Assembly (NCBI GenBank): GCA_951640195.1
Contig: OX621166.1
Span: 2,100,501 to 2,164,500 of the forward strand
Length of the DNA stretch: 64,000 nt
Direction: 5' to 3'
Source: Porpolomopsis calyptriformis
Lineage: Eukaryota > Basidiomycota > Agaricomycetes > Agaricales > Hygrophoraceae
In this document: positions 37,300 through 47,696 of the stretch, one piece after another
Layout: every line of letters starts with the position of its first letter
Numbering within the stretch: position 1 is the first letter of the stretch
Translations under genes and position numbers: made by a program
Notes under the pieces: generated by a model
Databases searched by the model: none
Seen by the model: the letters and a program-made list of their open reading frames with translations, nothing else
What the model was told of the DNA's origin: nothing

Positions 37300-38500
37300 C
37301 TCGCAGCGGTATCAGAAACAGGACAGTCAGATGACGAATTATGGTCTAGATTTGATACCTGAGGCCAGAAATATGTTGACAATGAGGTGAAATTGTTTGA
37401 TTATCAACATATTTCTGGCCTTAGGTATCAACCGAAAGTCTCAGACCTCCAAGACCTCTAAGACACCACAACCTTCAAGTAAAGGCAAACGAGCCTTTAA
37501 CGATGCGATACCTTCAGGTCTGATCTCGACCTTGCCCAGCCATCTAATGCGAACTACGAGCTTTAGAAGGTTAGCCCATTGATGTTGAGTAAAGCAATGG
37601 TCTATCCAATGCCAGTCCACATCAGGCAAAGAAGGCAGGAAACGTCCAGTGCCAGTCACTCCAAAAGAGGACACGAGGCGATCTGAGACCCTATTCCGAA
37701 CAGCGTCGAGGTGGTTGACCACAGACTGACAGAGCGGAGATTTGGGTTGTGAGCAAGGTCAATATGCCATTCGGGCAAAGCTGTGGATATCCTTCAGCAA
37801 GGTAGTAGAAGGCTGGGCCTCCAGGCAAACTTGCTAACCTTGTCTATAGGAAGCGAGTGACTCTGGAATTTCACTCAAGTCGATATGTTCAAGACGTGGA
37901 CCTAATGTCTTGAGCAGCCGACCTACCTCTTGTGCCCTTGGCCGGAACGTTGTATCTCGAAATTGGATGGTGTGCAGATCATGATGAGGCTCAAGGCTCA
38001 AGAGCGGATCGAAAAAATTTGACTGGCAAGGAGCTAGGGTGATGGGTTCAATATTAGGGTAAGGGGACCTCGGGTACTTGGTAATCCAGCCAACTGGATG
38101 GGTGGCACACAAGATTCACCAAGGATGGGAATGAGACAATAAGTTGATTCATGTGTGATGAACGAGAGAACGATTAATTCCAGGTGTTTGACCGTGCGGA
38201 AGCACGACTCACTTCAAGGAGGTAAGCTTCAGCGTTGTGACATCTGGTAGATGCGTCGCGATGAGAGGCAACGCATCAATCAGCCATGGATATTCTCCCC
38301 CTCCAGAGAGGGACAACTGGCGAACCTAGGCGCAAGGACAGGTGGACGAATTTTAAAGGAGGTTGGCGTGATTCACACTAGTCAAGCGAAGGTGGTGATA
38401 TCTGCTGGCGTGTAGAAATGCTTAAGCTGCAAGGAAGCAAGGATGTCTTCATCGAGATTATCGATGATGATTTTGCACAGTTCGACGGGAAAGACGAGTG
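37300..38500 (-). pseudogene. Decayed F-box gene (relative of 53677 and 55766 genes)
   Basis: Read on the minus strand, pieces match the two intact F-box genes in order: LPVELCKIIIDNLDED near 38490-38440 with a deletion in the F-box, HFYTPADI, then LPDVTTLKLTSLK near 38250, a degraded middle, FFDPLLSLEPHHDLHTIQF and LLKTLGPRLEHIDLSEIPES (38000-37840), and QHQWANLLKLVVRIRWLGKV with EGIASLKARLPLLEG (37590-37480). Frameshifts, stops and the F-box deletion show it is dead. Homology continues past the stop to about 37300, where ATTCGTCATCTGACTGTCCT is shared with the 56.9 kb copy. The 5' end overlaps the upstream region of the next plus-strand gene. Confidence 0.8.
37352..37431. repeat. Near-perfect 28-bp inverted repeat (hairpin)
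   Basis: Left arm 37352-37379 and right arm 37404-37431 match as reverse complements at 27 of 28 bases, with a 24-base loop. It lies at the 3' end of the dead F-box copy. The related sequence at 56925-56960 has flanking bases in common (CTTTCGGTT on one side, TAATTCGTCATCTGAC on the other) but lacks the hairpin. Confidence 0.85.
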
Positions 38501-38531
38501 AAGGTGGTTTAGCCTGCCAAGCGCCTGCAGA

Positions 38532-40286
38532 CATGAATACTTTTCCTCGCTTCGGTCGTTCTCTGACGCTTTTTTCGTCCAGACCAATCGATGCTGCTCA
38601 CAGCCAGGCCGTTCTGTTAGTAGACGACATCCTGCTCAACATTGCGGAATATCTATCACCTCCTGACCTCTCCAGCTTGTGCTTGACGGTGAGCTCGTTT
38701 CAAACCCGATCACTTTTTCTCATCCCCACCGTACAGTCTTCGGGAATCTATGCATGTTTATGCCCTACGCTCTACCGATCCGTTACTCTCAACTCGAGCG
38801 AAAGATGCGTGACGACTCTAAATTTCCTGGGCCAATATCATGGAATCGCACGTCGCATCCAGCAACTTGTCGTTCGTCCAAATCACAGTGGGTGGGCTAT
38901 ACTAGGAGAGCATATCGATGAAGGTCAGGTGGCGGCGATGGTCAACCAGCTAGCCACATGCCTCCCTGCTCTGCATACTTTTATGTGGGAGGCGGGTATG
39001 CCTAATGACACGCTGTGGCTCTCTTTACGCACCTCGCAAGTCCAATACGATTTTCTTCCATTAATGTTTCCACCGATGCCTTCACTACCAGCTGTCCTCG
39101 ACTTCGTCATATTGGCAGTAGCGTCAATGAGTATCAGATACGACCGGAGAGTCAAGTGCGTTTGTGGCGTCGATTTTTCTTTGCGACAATCTCACATTCT
39201 CATCAGTTTTTCGCATTCGAAGGCTTACTTGGATTTTCACTCATGGTCAAGCCAGTTCCTTCAGAAAAATGTAAGCGGTGGACCGAGCTTTACTCTATTT
39301 ATTTTATTCATCTTGCTACCCTGAAGATGTCGACCGGGGTTTGGATGCTCCTGTTGTGACCCTCCCAGAGCAGATGTGGGAGATGCTCATCATCCGCTCT
39401 CCAGATCTGGGCAAGTTGGTAATCGATCTGCCTCACGTCTGCGAGCAAAAGTTCGCCGCACTCCCACTCATGCTTGGGCGGTGGCCGAATCTACACACGC
39501 TCATGATGGGAGATATCTGGCAGCTCGTGAGTGATGAAATGAAGCCAGAAATAAATGCCTTTATGATGGCCCACCGAAACCTGGATTCCTTGGGTACGAT
39601 CTCGGCCCACCTGGGAGTACTACCCCCATACCCCCTTCTCCGTCACCTCCAGTTGACATCCGCGGGTGAGCCTGCATACCAAATTCGCCATCTCTTCCGT
39701 GGGCTACAGGCACTCCCTTCGCTGGTTTCATTGAGCATATGGCTGCATTTTAATGTTGAATGGGACTCTGCGCGAAACATTACAGACCTCTTCAAGTCTT
39801 GTCCCCAGATATCCAATTTAGAACTATGGACATGCAGAGCTGCACCTACCTTTGTAAGTCGCCTTCTTGTTTTCTCCCAATGATCCCCACTACCATTGAT
39901 ATTGGATTAACTTACAACAGAATGAGATCTCTTCCGCACTATGCCATCTGTTCCGACTGGAAACTCTTACTTTGACTATGACACACTATGAGATAAACCG
40001 CAGCCTACTTGAAAGTGCTGCCCTCCTCTTTCACAAACGGCGGAGTCTGTTGGATGTTAAGCTCAGACAAGCGTACAGCCAATGGGACCACCTCGAGGAA
40101 ATCCGGCTGAGGCAGGTAGGGAAATATCTTGTTTTCCGTAATGAATACGGTCAACCTGTGGACATGGCTGCACATGAACGGGGAATTGGAAGTTCACGGT
40201 GGGAAGGAAAATGCATATTAATCAGTGACTTTGTTACTCACTCTACCAACTTCTTTGCTGATTCGGTGCTGGCCGCTTTTCAGTGA
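38532..40286 (+). CDS. F-box/LRR-like protein
   Basis: Probable substrate-recognition subunit of an SCF ubiquitin ligase or a relative. ATG 38532 is preferred over the upstream ATG at 38443 because 38443-38500 is the antisense of the dead F-box copy. An F-box-like helix block (AVLLVDDILLNIAEYLSPPD, LSSLCLT) ends at a GTGAGC donor. After it come YRSVTLNSSERCVTTLNFL, IQQLVVRPNHS, LPALHTFMWEAGMP and LRHIGSSVNEY, then LGKLVIDLPHVCEQKFAALP, WPNLHTLMMGDIW, LLRHLQLTSAG, LPSLVSLSIWLHF, CPQISNLELWTC and FRLETLTLTM, which read as degenerate leucine-rich repeats. The C-terminus has WDHLEEIRLRQVGKYLVFRN. At least four introns are needed; exons near 39150-39360 are uncertain. It is not closely related to the three-member F-box family elsewhere in the window. 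Confidence 0.7.
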
Positions 40287-40399
40287 TTGATGCTAATAGT
40301 GGTTACTACTATATATACATGCTATTTCATTCAGCAGCCAACTCTATTATTGATGTCTGAGTTGCCCTTGTCTGCAACAAATGCCTGACTCTCTGGGCT

Positions 40400-41763
40400 C
40401 TAGGCTGGTGGCAGGAAATTGGCCCAGAGGATCACAGACACCACACTCCAAATGACACTCCAGCTGATCCACCAGCGGCCCCATCGTGGGTGCTCTACTA
40501 ATAACCATGCTGTAGCCCAATAGGTGACCGGCATAGAGGGACTCAGGCGGAGAATTATTTGAGTGTGGGAGGCGAAAAGGAGGGTGGCTGTTAGGAAGAA
40601 AGCATGGATTACATGAGGAGATAATGAGGGGGAGAGGAATGGCTGATGGGATGATGTCGTTTTCTGTTTGGTCGCTTCTGGGTAGGACTCCTCTGGGAGG
40701 TGGACGGCATTTTTGGGACAGAGTTGAGGAATCAAGGTGTGGGTGATGTAGTATAAGGAGAAACAAGAGAGAGAGGCGAGTGGTGGCGCGGAGATAATAA
40801 AGTTGGGAATTTGTTGGATTGTCCAGTAGCGAAGAAAGCCGACGTTCCAGTACGTGGATTGAACGTGGGTGTATATCGACGGTGGGAAGTTCGCACACCA
40901 CGAGGGTGGATGCGATCGCGTGCAGAAGGCGTTGTATGCAGTATAATTGTGGAAAACAAACGGGATAAATATAATGGTTGTCAAAAGAAGGGAATAACAG
41001 AGAGATCGGAGTGAGAGCTGAACGAGATATATAAGTCGTGCAGCGTCCACGAGAAAGAAGGTAAGGGTCAACTCACCTTCTTTCTGTCGAGCACAGGTTG
41101 GATAACCCGACCCCAAAGAATGAATCCGGCCAAAAGAATGCCATTCGATCGGAAAACCCCCGCGAGCGTGAATAATAGAGATGCGGGCAACCACTGGGAT
41201 CTTGCACAGCATAGCATGCCTTCTGGGTGTCAGCAACATGGAATGGGTAAAATATGGCCTTCACCTTTATACGACAAATAAGTAAAGAACGGTTCGGCGT
41301 AGGCAGCAAACCGCAGTGTGATAGGGCTGCTCGGTATTAAATACAAAAGCGAGGCTATCAGGGCGAGGGAAGGAGAGCCAAGGTGGTGCAAAGACAAGTC
41401 GTACAAGGTCCTCGTTGCATCGCACGCCAGGACAGCCAGCGTTCCCCCTTGGAGGAGATCATTCCAATTCAGGTCGCCCTCCGAGCCTTTCACAAAACGG
41501 AGGACTTGGGCCGTGAAGCGCATGAGGAGAGGAGTTCCGGGAAGGAACGCCCACTCGTGTTCGTATACGTAGCCGTTCTCTGCGATGTGTGCAAAGTGAA
41601 AGGCATCCCACCGCAACAGAGAGGAAAAGAACGGTGAGTGGGTGATGGCGATATCTGGGGATGAGTCGAAGAGAGGAAAGGAAGAGGATGAGATGAGAAG
41701 GACGAGAAACAGCAGTCGAGACAAGATCCCAAACGCGACCAAGAGCCTTCTGGGGGAGATCAT
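40400..41763 (-). CDS. GPI18: GPI mannosyltransferase 2 (PIG-V / Gpi18)
   Basis: ER membrane enzyme that adds the second mannose to the GPI anchor precursor from dolichol-phosphate mannose. ATG 41763 gives MISPRRLLVAFGILSRLLFL, a first hydrophobic segment. The family signature follows: LLRWDAFHFAHIAENGYVYE, HEWAFLPGTPLLMR, then SPITLRFAAYAEPFFTYLSY and, after an intron near 41220-41265, VFRSNGILLAGFILWGRVI and PVLDRKK. After a second intron come several hydrophobic segments, WCANFPPSIYTHVQSTYWNV, GFLRYWTIQQIPNF, the conserved SPSMPVTYWATAWLL and the C-terminal WSVVSVILWANFLPPA. Complete. Its start codon is 74 bp from that of the divergent peroxin-like gene. Confidence 0.92.
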
Positions 41764-41837
41764 CGACTCGGAGGAGGCACGCGTCTGCCTTAAGGCCGTT
41801 GATAATTTTTTTTCTTTTTTTCGCCAGTCCTTCTCAG
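41764..41837. promoter_or_regulatory. 74-bp divergent start-to-start gap with poly-T tract
   Basis: Only 74 bp separate the GPI18 and Pex24-like start codons. The gap has T8 and T7 runs followed by CGCCAG, which could also be the acceptor of a 5' UTR intron of the plus-strand gene. The promoters must overlap one another or the 5' ends of the genes. Confidence 0.5.
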
Positions 41838-43458
41838 ATGGCCGCACAAGTTGGGCCAGCGCCAGATCAATCCTCAAGTTTATCTATCCCAGTGCTAGTC
41901 AATTTCCTTAGCGTTGTACCAGTACCACTGACAACGGTGCTGGTCGGACTGGCACCCTACATCTCAACGATCCGACGGGTAACGGAAATTGTCAGCTGGA
42001 GATCGCCATGGACTGATAGCTGGCTAGTGTTGGCAATGTGGTGGGCTGTCTGTTTGTTATCTGAGCTCAGTTTACGGTAGGCCATATCTTATTGGTGTGA
42101 ACCCCCTGTCGTTGACAATGACCTTCAAGTTACCTCCTGCCGATGGCTATTCTGTTCATTTTGGCAGTGATCAAATGGACAACGCGACCCCACTCTATTG
42201 CACCGCCGATCACGGAACAGACACTCGAATCTATCGTGTCTGACCTGATCATCATCAAGGAACTTATCCCAGCATCTCCCATGCTGCCAATAATATCACC
42301 CGAAACACTCCGAGTAGCTGCCATACTGTACCTACCTTATCTCCTCCTAACCTATCTCGTCCGACTCCGTGTCTTGCTTGGTATCGCGGGAACCATCCTA
42401 CTATCCTGGCGTGCACCCTGGGCATCTACCATCCGCAAAAGTCTCTGGCGCAGTGCTTGGGTTCGCTGGTCAGCATACCGCACCTGGTCCGTCCTCGCCG
42501 GCGCTCCCCTACCACCCATCGTACTTTCCCCACAATCGACCTCCACGTTTCCCCAACCTGGCACCGACAAGCGCTTCGTTTTCATAATTCACGAAAACCA
42601 GCGATGGTGGGTGACACTTGACTGGACACCTTCGCTCTTTCCCTCGGAGAGACCCTCGTGGTGCTCTCGTACGCATGATCCCGTGTCCCCGCCGAGTGCG
42701 TTCACGCTCCCGGAACCGACCACCGTCTTTCTCGTAGATGGCAGGGGCCGTCGGGTGAAGAGGGCGGCGACGTGGCGGTGGGAAGAAAGGGAGTGGAGAG
42801 TGCTCGTCAAAAAGGATGGGTGGACGACAAGGGTAGAGAAGCCATTGCCGACTGCAAGCTCGGAGGCTGCCACGGGAAGTAAAAGCTCGAAAGCTGCAGG
42901 AAAGATGAAGCAGTCCCTTAGCAACAGTGAAGGAGCTGGTACTAGTGTGTCCAGTCCGAAGGTCACGTCAATGGAGGAAATGGAGGCATCCGTAGACGAC
43001 TCGGCCAATATTGGTCCAGAGGAGCCTGCCACCGATGCCGACGGGTGGGTCTATTTTGACAACAAATGGGAGGCCCCGAGTAATAGCAATAAAATGGGAA
43101 AAGTGTGTCTCCCGTCTCGACGTCTTGGTATTTTCCATCGCTTACTGAATCCTACTTGCAGTTCACCCGATCTAGAAGATGGTCGCGCGTCGCTGTTGTA
43201 AACGAAGTCGTTGAGGTGGTTGAACCAGGAGAGGTGGGGATCCAATCTCCGAGCGTAGACAGCAGCATGGTACTCTCCGACAGCGAGGTGCAAAGTCCGA
43301 TATCGACAACCAAGGAGGTCAGACCGGACACCGATCTATTACCGGATGCTGAGAGTGAGGTGGCTGAGGGACATGGTGGAAGGAGGCGGGCGACACTTCG
43401 GCAACGGATGCAAAACTCTCTGCGGAAGGGGACGGTGGCCACTGACAACATATCATAA
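41838..43458 (+). CDS. Pex24/Pex30-type protein with peroxin/dysferlin domain
   Basis: Family of ER or peroxisome membrane proteins that control peroxisome number and membrane contact sites. ATG 41838 opens MAAQVGPAPDQSS. Hydrophobic segments follow: VLVNFLSVVPVPLTTVLVGL, WLVLAMWWAVCLLSELSLRY, LLPMAILFILAVIKW and RVAAILYLPYLLLTYLVRLR. The dysferlin (DysF) halves are then clear: RFVFIIHENQRWWVTLDWTP, SLFPSERPSW, RAATWRWEEREWRVL (DysF-N), and DADGWVYFDNKWEAP joined across an intron near 43100-43162 to FTRSRRWSRVAVV (DysF-C). The acidic and basic C-terminal tail ends at 43458. Three introns at most. Which member of the Pex23/24/28-32 group it is cannot be decided by eye. Confidence 0.88.
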
Positions 43459-43647
43459 GAATGAGTCGCCAGCTGAAGAGTGCCATCGCAGTGTTCTATC
43501 TTGTATGTATCATACTATCTTGGCAATTCTAAAGGAGAGTGCAGCCATGAACGTTGCCGACGTCAGACGGGCAAGGATATGGACTTGAGGGTATTATTCT
43601 ATCAATGTACTATCCATGCAACCAAGGCCGGGGAGGAAAATGTTGTT

Positions 43648-45116
43648 TTAATTTTTCTTAACATCCTCCAGTCTTCTCAACAATGATTCGACCCGCTCTT
43701 CCAGGCCTTCCACATTACCTCTCACTATTTCTCGGTTGCTTTCCAAACTTGCTTCTATTCCAGATACAGCACCGCCCAGCTCGACCAGTGTTTCCTTTAT
43801 CTTGTGCTGCTCTTCTTCCAGACTCCCAAGCGTGCTCTGGAACTCTGCGGCGGAGGTGTGTAAGGAGGAAAGGGTCCGTAGGCGGTTCAGGATGTGAGGG
43901 ATGTGTGGGAGTGAGGGGCCCAGCCGGGTGAGAAGCGGTAGGAGAGTTTCGGACACAGGGTTAGGTGCGGGCGTGGGTGCGGCTTGTTGGGATGGGTGGC
44001 GTCGGTGGTGCTGGGAGGCGGTAACGCGATCGAGGTCGGAAAGAAGAAGCTTGAGGCGCCTAGAGATAGAATCGATGTGTCGCGGTTGGGTGAGGAGTGT
44101 TAGTTGATTATTGAGTCGTGTGATTGATGGAAGAAGAGGGGGTGGTAGTAGGGATGCCTGGTGAGCCAGCGGAATAAATGAGAAACTTTGGTTGAGAAGT
44201 GCAATGAAGTGTTTATACCTCGTCAAGTGCGATACCAGACGATCCGACTAGCTTTTCTAGCTCCCCAACTCGCCGATCCATCTCAACGATGCTCTTTACG
44301 TCTGGTCTCCCGCCACTCCTATCTTTATTCGCGCCCTTCCCGCCCTCCGATCCCCTTATTTCTTCGCTCTCTTTTTCAACAGGAGCATCCACGCCTCCTC
44401 CCTCGTCCATAACGACCCCAATCAACTTCCCTCTTCCCTCCTTTCCTTTCCTGATCTTTTCAAGCCTTCCCCGAACATCCACCAACCCTCTTATCAACTC
44501 CCCAGGATCCACATTATCCTCTCGCCGCTCTTTATGTAATAACGGGTTCGACGGATCTGCGAGCTCCGTCTCGAGGGCTGTCAGTTCAGATTGGAGAGCA
44601 CGCAAGCGGTGAGAGAGAGGGACGGAGCGCAAGTTTAGGCCATTGAAGGAACCCTCAAGGGAGGTGGGAGAAGTGGGCGAGTCTGGGTAGGTGTAGTACG
44701 TTCTTGGTCTGTCTGTCTGGCGTTCCTGAGCAATGGAGAAACGAAGAGAGCAATGGAAACATACCCCGCTTCCTCTCCGTCTTCTTGAATTTTTTACTTG
44801 CATCTTCGGCCCTCATGAGGTTACTTGAATCGAGTTCCTCTTTTCCCGTGAACCCATCACCATTTCTTCCTTTCGCCGTCGAACGCGTAGGTAGAGCCTC
44901 TTCATCGCTGGAGTCACCCTTCTGGTCGGGATTTCAAGAATCATGTCTCCATTAAAGGTGATCAAAGACAACTCACATCTGCGCGAGATGTGGGAAAGAC
45001 GTCGTCCGTTTCATAGATATCGGGTGCAGTGTCCTGCGGTGGTGTTAATTCAGGCAAAAAATCAAGGAAAGCACACGAACGATGTCTGGCAGGTTGGCGT
45101 ACTTGTTCGCGCTCAT
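43648..45116 (-). CDS. Dynactin subunit 2 (dynamitin, p50)
   Basis: Structural subunit of the dynactin shoulder, which links dynein to cargo. ATG 45116 gives MSANKYANLPDI, spliced (donor GTTCGT) to DTAPDIYETDDVFPTSRAD, the conserved dynamitin N-terminus. Further exons give GDSSDEEALPTRS, LMRAEDASKKFKKTERKR, YTYPDSPTSPTSLEGSFNGL, LSHRLRALQSELTALETELA, a Gly/Lys-rich loop, VGELEKLVGSSGIALDE and, after an intron near 44160-44223, a long coiled coil ending EERVESLLRRLEDVKKN. Coiled-coil segments and total length fit the family. It is divergent from the asparaginase gene, with only 65 bp between start codons. Confidence 0.9.
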
Positions 45117-45181
45117 CACGTTCAAGTTTGTAAACTGAAAAAGGACACTGAACTCTCACATCAACCCGTCAACCGCAAAAT
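45117..45181. promoter_or_regulatory. 65-bp divergent start-to-start gap
   Basis: Only 65 bp separate the dynactin p50 and asparaginase start codons, so the promoters must be shared or lie inside the neighbouring genes. No clear factor site is visible in it. Confidence 0.45.
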
Positions 45182-46527
45182 ATGCATAAGCCCGTTGAAG
45201 GCAAGGAACTGGAAGCTCTTCTTCCTCGCCATACTAAAAGTCAATACGTTCTTGTCATTCATGGCGGCGCGGGCAACATATCGAAACAAGGGTCGTCACC
45301 AGAACAGCAGGCTCAATATAAAACTGCACTCCGTAATGCCTTGCAAGCTGGGTATGATGTCCTCCGTGCAGGTGGTGAAGCGATGGATGCTGCTGCCGCA
45401 GCGGTGGCCGTGATGGAAGGTACGTCCAATCCTTTCTATCCGTCCCGAATGTCATGTTTAACAACAATCTCAGATTGTCCGCTATTTAATGCAGGTAAAG
45501 GTGCTGTATTCAACGTCGATGGTAAAGTGCGTGCCGTATTCAAAGTCCATTTCTTGAGAGGTTCTCTACATCCAAGTACATGACTAGAATGAGCTTGAAG
45601 CGTCCCTGATGCTTTCCAAACCTCCTGTGTCGTACCCCACGATACCGCCATCCAGACGTGGCCTCGGTCTCACTCTCTTGACCCGTACGCGTAATCCTTC
45701 CCATTTTGTTCGTTCGCTGTATCTCTCCCCTGCGCTTGTACATCACGCGTTTTTGTCCGGACCCACTGCCGAAACGATCGGAGAGCGTCTTGGCGGGGAG
45801 CTTGTCGACCCATCTTATTTTTTCACCGAACACAGATGGAGGGAACACCGGCGCGGACTCAACTTGCCCGAAGAGCCATTCCCGCCCGGCCAGGCAGCGA
45901 CTCAGTCGTCGTCGCCTTCTATCCTTGACCATTCGCCTACGGGGACAGTGGGTGCAGTTGCGCTGGACGTGTGGGGTTGTATTGCGTCCTTGACATCCAC
46001 GGGAGGACGGACAAACAAGCTCGTAGGACGGATTGGGGATACGCCGATGATGGGTGCTGGGTTCTGGGCAGAGGAGTGGTCGGTTGGACTGTGCAGGCGA
46101 CTTTGGGGATGGTTAACTCGAAAAGGGTATAAGAGAGGACAAGCTGTGGGAATATCTGGGACTGGCGATGGAGATGTTGGTATAAGCAAATTTTCCTTTG
46201 TTCATGCAAACTGATCAAGCCTTAGTACTTTATTAGATTGTCTACGGCGTCGACATTTGCTCGCCGTGTCCGGTATTTACACGAGTCTGTGCAAGAAGCT
46301 GCAGCCAACGTTGTCAATGAACTGCGCGAACATGGGGGTATCGGTGGTGTCATTGCGCTAGACAATGCGGGTAATGGTAAGTACAGTTCGATTCACCAGC
46401 CAATCAATGCTTTATTTTCATTGCTATAGTAGCCATGCCACTCAACTGCACTGGGATGTATAGAGGTGTTATCAGAGAGGACGGAGTGCCGAAAACTGCC
46501 ATATTCGCTGACGATGCACTCGAATAA
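45182..46527 (+). CDS. Isoaspartyl peptidase / L-asparaginase, Ntn-hydrolase type
   Basis: Enzyme of the plant-type asparaginase family, hydrolysing L-asparagine and/or isoaspartyl dipeptides after self-cleavage that exposes a catalytic Thr. Spliced exons give YVLVIHGGAGNISKQG, GEAMDAAAAAVAVME, DCPLFNAGKGAVFN, then VSYPTIPPSRRGLGLTLL, HHAFLSGPTAETIGERLG and the cleavage and catalytic motif SPTGTVGAVALDVWG (45945-45980), in which Thr of TGTVG is the nucleophile. ASLTSTGGRTNKLVGRIGDT and PMMGAGFWAEEWS follow, then GQAVGISGTGDGD, a later exon (HESVQEAAANVVNELREHGG) and MYRGVIREDGVPKTAIFADD. Stop TAA at 46525-46527. An intron probably removes the stretch near 46078-46125. All key residues are present. 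Confidence 0.92.
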
Positions 46528-46845
46528 ATGTCAAATGTTTATACTAGAAGATATCCAACATCCCACAACGGATCCCCCCAGCCTTCGTCCTTCGAGAGCC
46601 TCCCGTGCCCGCCCACCTTGCTTCAAATGATTGTTGGATGGGCCAGAAGCTTGTAGATGAACGTTTACGACATAGATAGCCAAAGACCATAGGTGGTAGA
46701 TTGCACGAATCAAAGTAATACATATATTCACTAGGATTATTGTACAGCGAAACAATTGCCGCATCGTATGCGTTTTGCACTTAGATTCATCAAGGGCGAG
46801 AAATGAAGAGGCTGATGACGGGAAATGGTACTTTTCGCCGCAGAT
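46528..46845. other. Convergent intergenic region, no gene seen
   Basis: 318 bp between the stop codons of two convergent genes. It contains only small minus-strand frames without recognisable content. Confidence 0.45.
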
Positions 46846-47568
46846 TCAAGATGATGAACCGGATTTCTCGTATTCGTCGTGTCGGCGCACCCAGGACATT
46901 CCGTACGTCAAGCCTGCCTCGTCGCGCCCTTTCGGAGTGATATCGAGCCAATGGTAAGTGCCGATGAACATGTCCAATCCTCTCCCATAGCAAGAGTAGG
47001 TGTGGAAAACGTTGCCTTGTTCGTCTTTGGCGAAGACGCTCGCCCCGAACATTTCCGTACCCTGCGGTTTACATTCTTTGTAGTTGTAGACCGCTTTCGT
47101 ATTCACCTGCTCTTCGGTGAAAGCAGTCTGTGTGTCGAATGGGAAATCGTTCCCAGGACCCGCCGAAACCCAATTGAAGGTCCACCCCATGCGTTTCTTA
47201 TATGCTTCGATTTTCTCATAGGGCGCACGCGAAACGACTATAAATGTGGTGTCTCGTTGAGCGAGGTGGATGCCCATGCCGTCGAAGTGGTCTGCCAAGA
47301 AGGAGCAGCCACTGCATCCGGCATCATCGGTGGGACCGAGCATGAAGTGATATACGATGAGTTGAGATTTGCCGCGGAAAAGCTGAGAAAGTGTCTGCTT
47401 TTCGCCGTTCGGTCCATCAAAGATGTACTCTTTCGTTACCGGCTCCCAGGGCATTTCGCGACGCTGCTGACTCAACTTGTCTCGGAGATGGGTGAACTCT
47501 TTCTCCTTAGCCAGGAGCTCTTCACGAGCTTTGACCCATTCTTTGTGACTGACAATGACGGGTGCCAT
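46846..47568 (-). CDS. DUF899 family thioredoxin-like protein
   Basis: DUF899 proteins have a thioredoxin fold related to AhpC/TSA enzymes; their reaction is not established. One exon of 240 codons from ATG 47568: MAPVIVSHKEWVKAREELLA, EKEFTHLRDKLSQQRREMPW, KEYIFDGPNGEKQTLSQLF, YHFMLGPTDDAGCSGCSFLA with a CxxC pair, DHFDGMGIHLAQRDTTFIVV, SRAPYEKIEAYKKRMGW, and near the end FHTYSCYGRGLDMFIGTYHW and LDITPKGRDEAG. It spans the full family length. The family is abundant in bacteria; the intronless gene here, among intron-rich neighbours, would fit an old transfer, but this is inference. The long plus-strand frame over it is an antisense shadow. Confidence 0.92.
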   Translation of the reverse strand: MAPVIVSHKEWVKAREELLAKEKEFTHLRDKLSQQRREMPWEPVTKEYIFDGPNGEKQTLSQLFRGKSQLIVYHFMLGPTDDAGCSGCSFLADHFDGMGIHLAQRDTTFIVVSRAPYEKIEAYKKRMGWTFNWVSAGPGNDFPFDTQTAFTEEQVNTKAVYNYKECKPQGTEMFGASVFAKDEQGNVFHTYSCYGRGLDMFIGTYHWLDITPKGRDEAGLTYGMSWVRRHDEYEKSGSSS

Positions 47569-47668
47569 CTGTAGAATGATCAGATTTCAATGTTGATAAT
47601 GGCCAAAGGAAGAAACGAACGATGGTGAAAGAAATGGCACTCAAAGGCGGGGTGGAGCTATGTGTATG

Positions 47669-47678
47669 ATCACGTGAT
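47669..47678. promoter_or_regulatory. Perfect ATCACGTGAT palindrome between DUF899 and EXO70
   Basis: A 10-bp perfect palindrome with a CACGTG core lies in the 128-bp gap between two divergent start codons, 19 bp before the EXO70 ATG. It fits Cbf1-type bHLH sites. Which gene it serves is unknown. Confidence 0.4.
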
Positions 47679-47696
47679 ATACTACTGCTAACTGAG

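Noticed and set aside
38443..38531. Upstream ATG as start of the F-box/LRR gene
   Set aside because: The sequence is the antisense of the dead F-box copy, so the extension is accidental; ATG 38532 is preferred.
46879..47574. 231-codon plus-strand open frame
   Set aside because: It lies antisense to the whole DUF899 gene, whose family match is strong; the frame is a codon-bias shadow.
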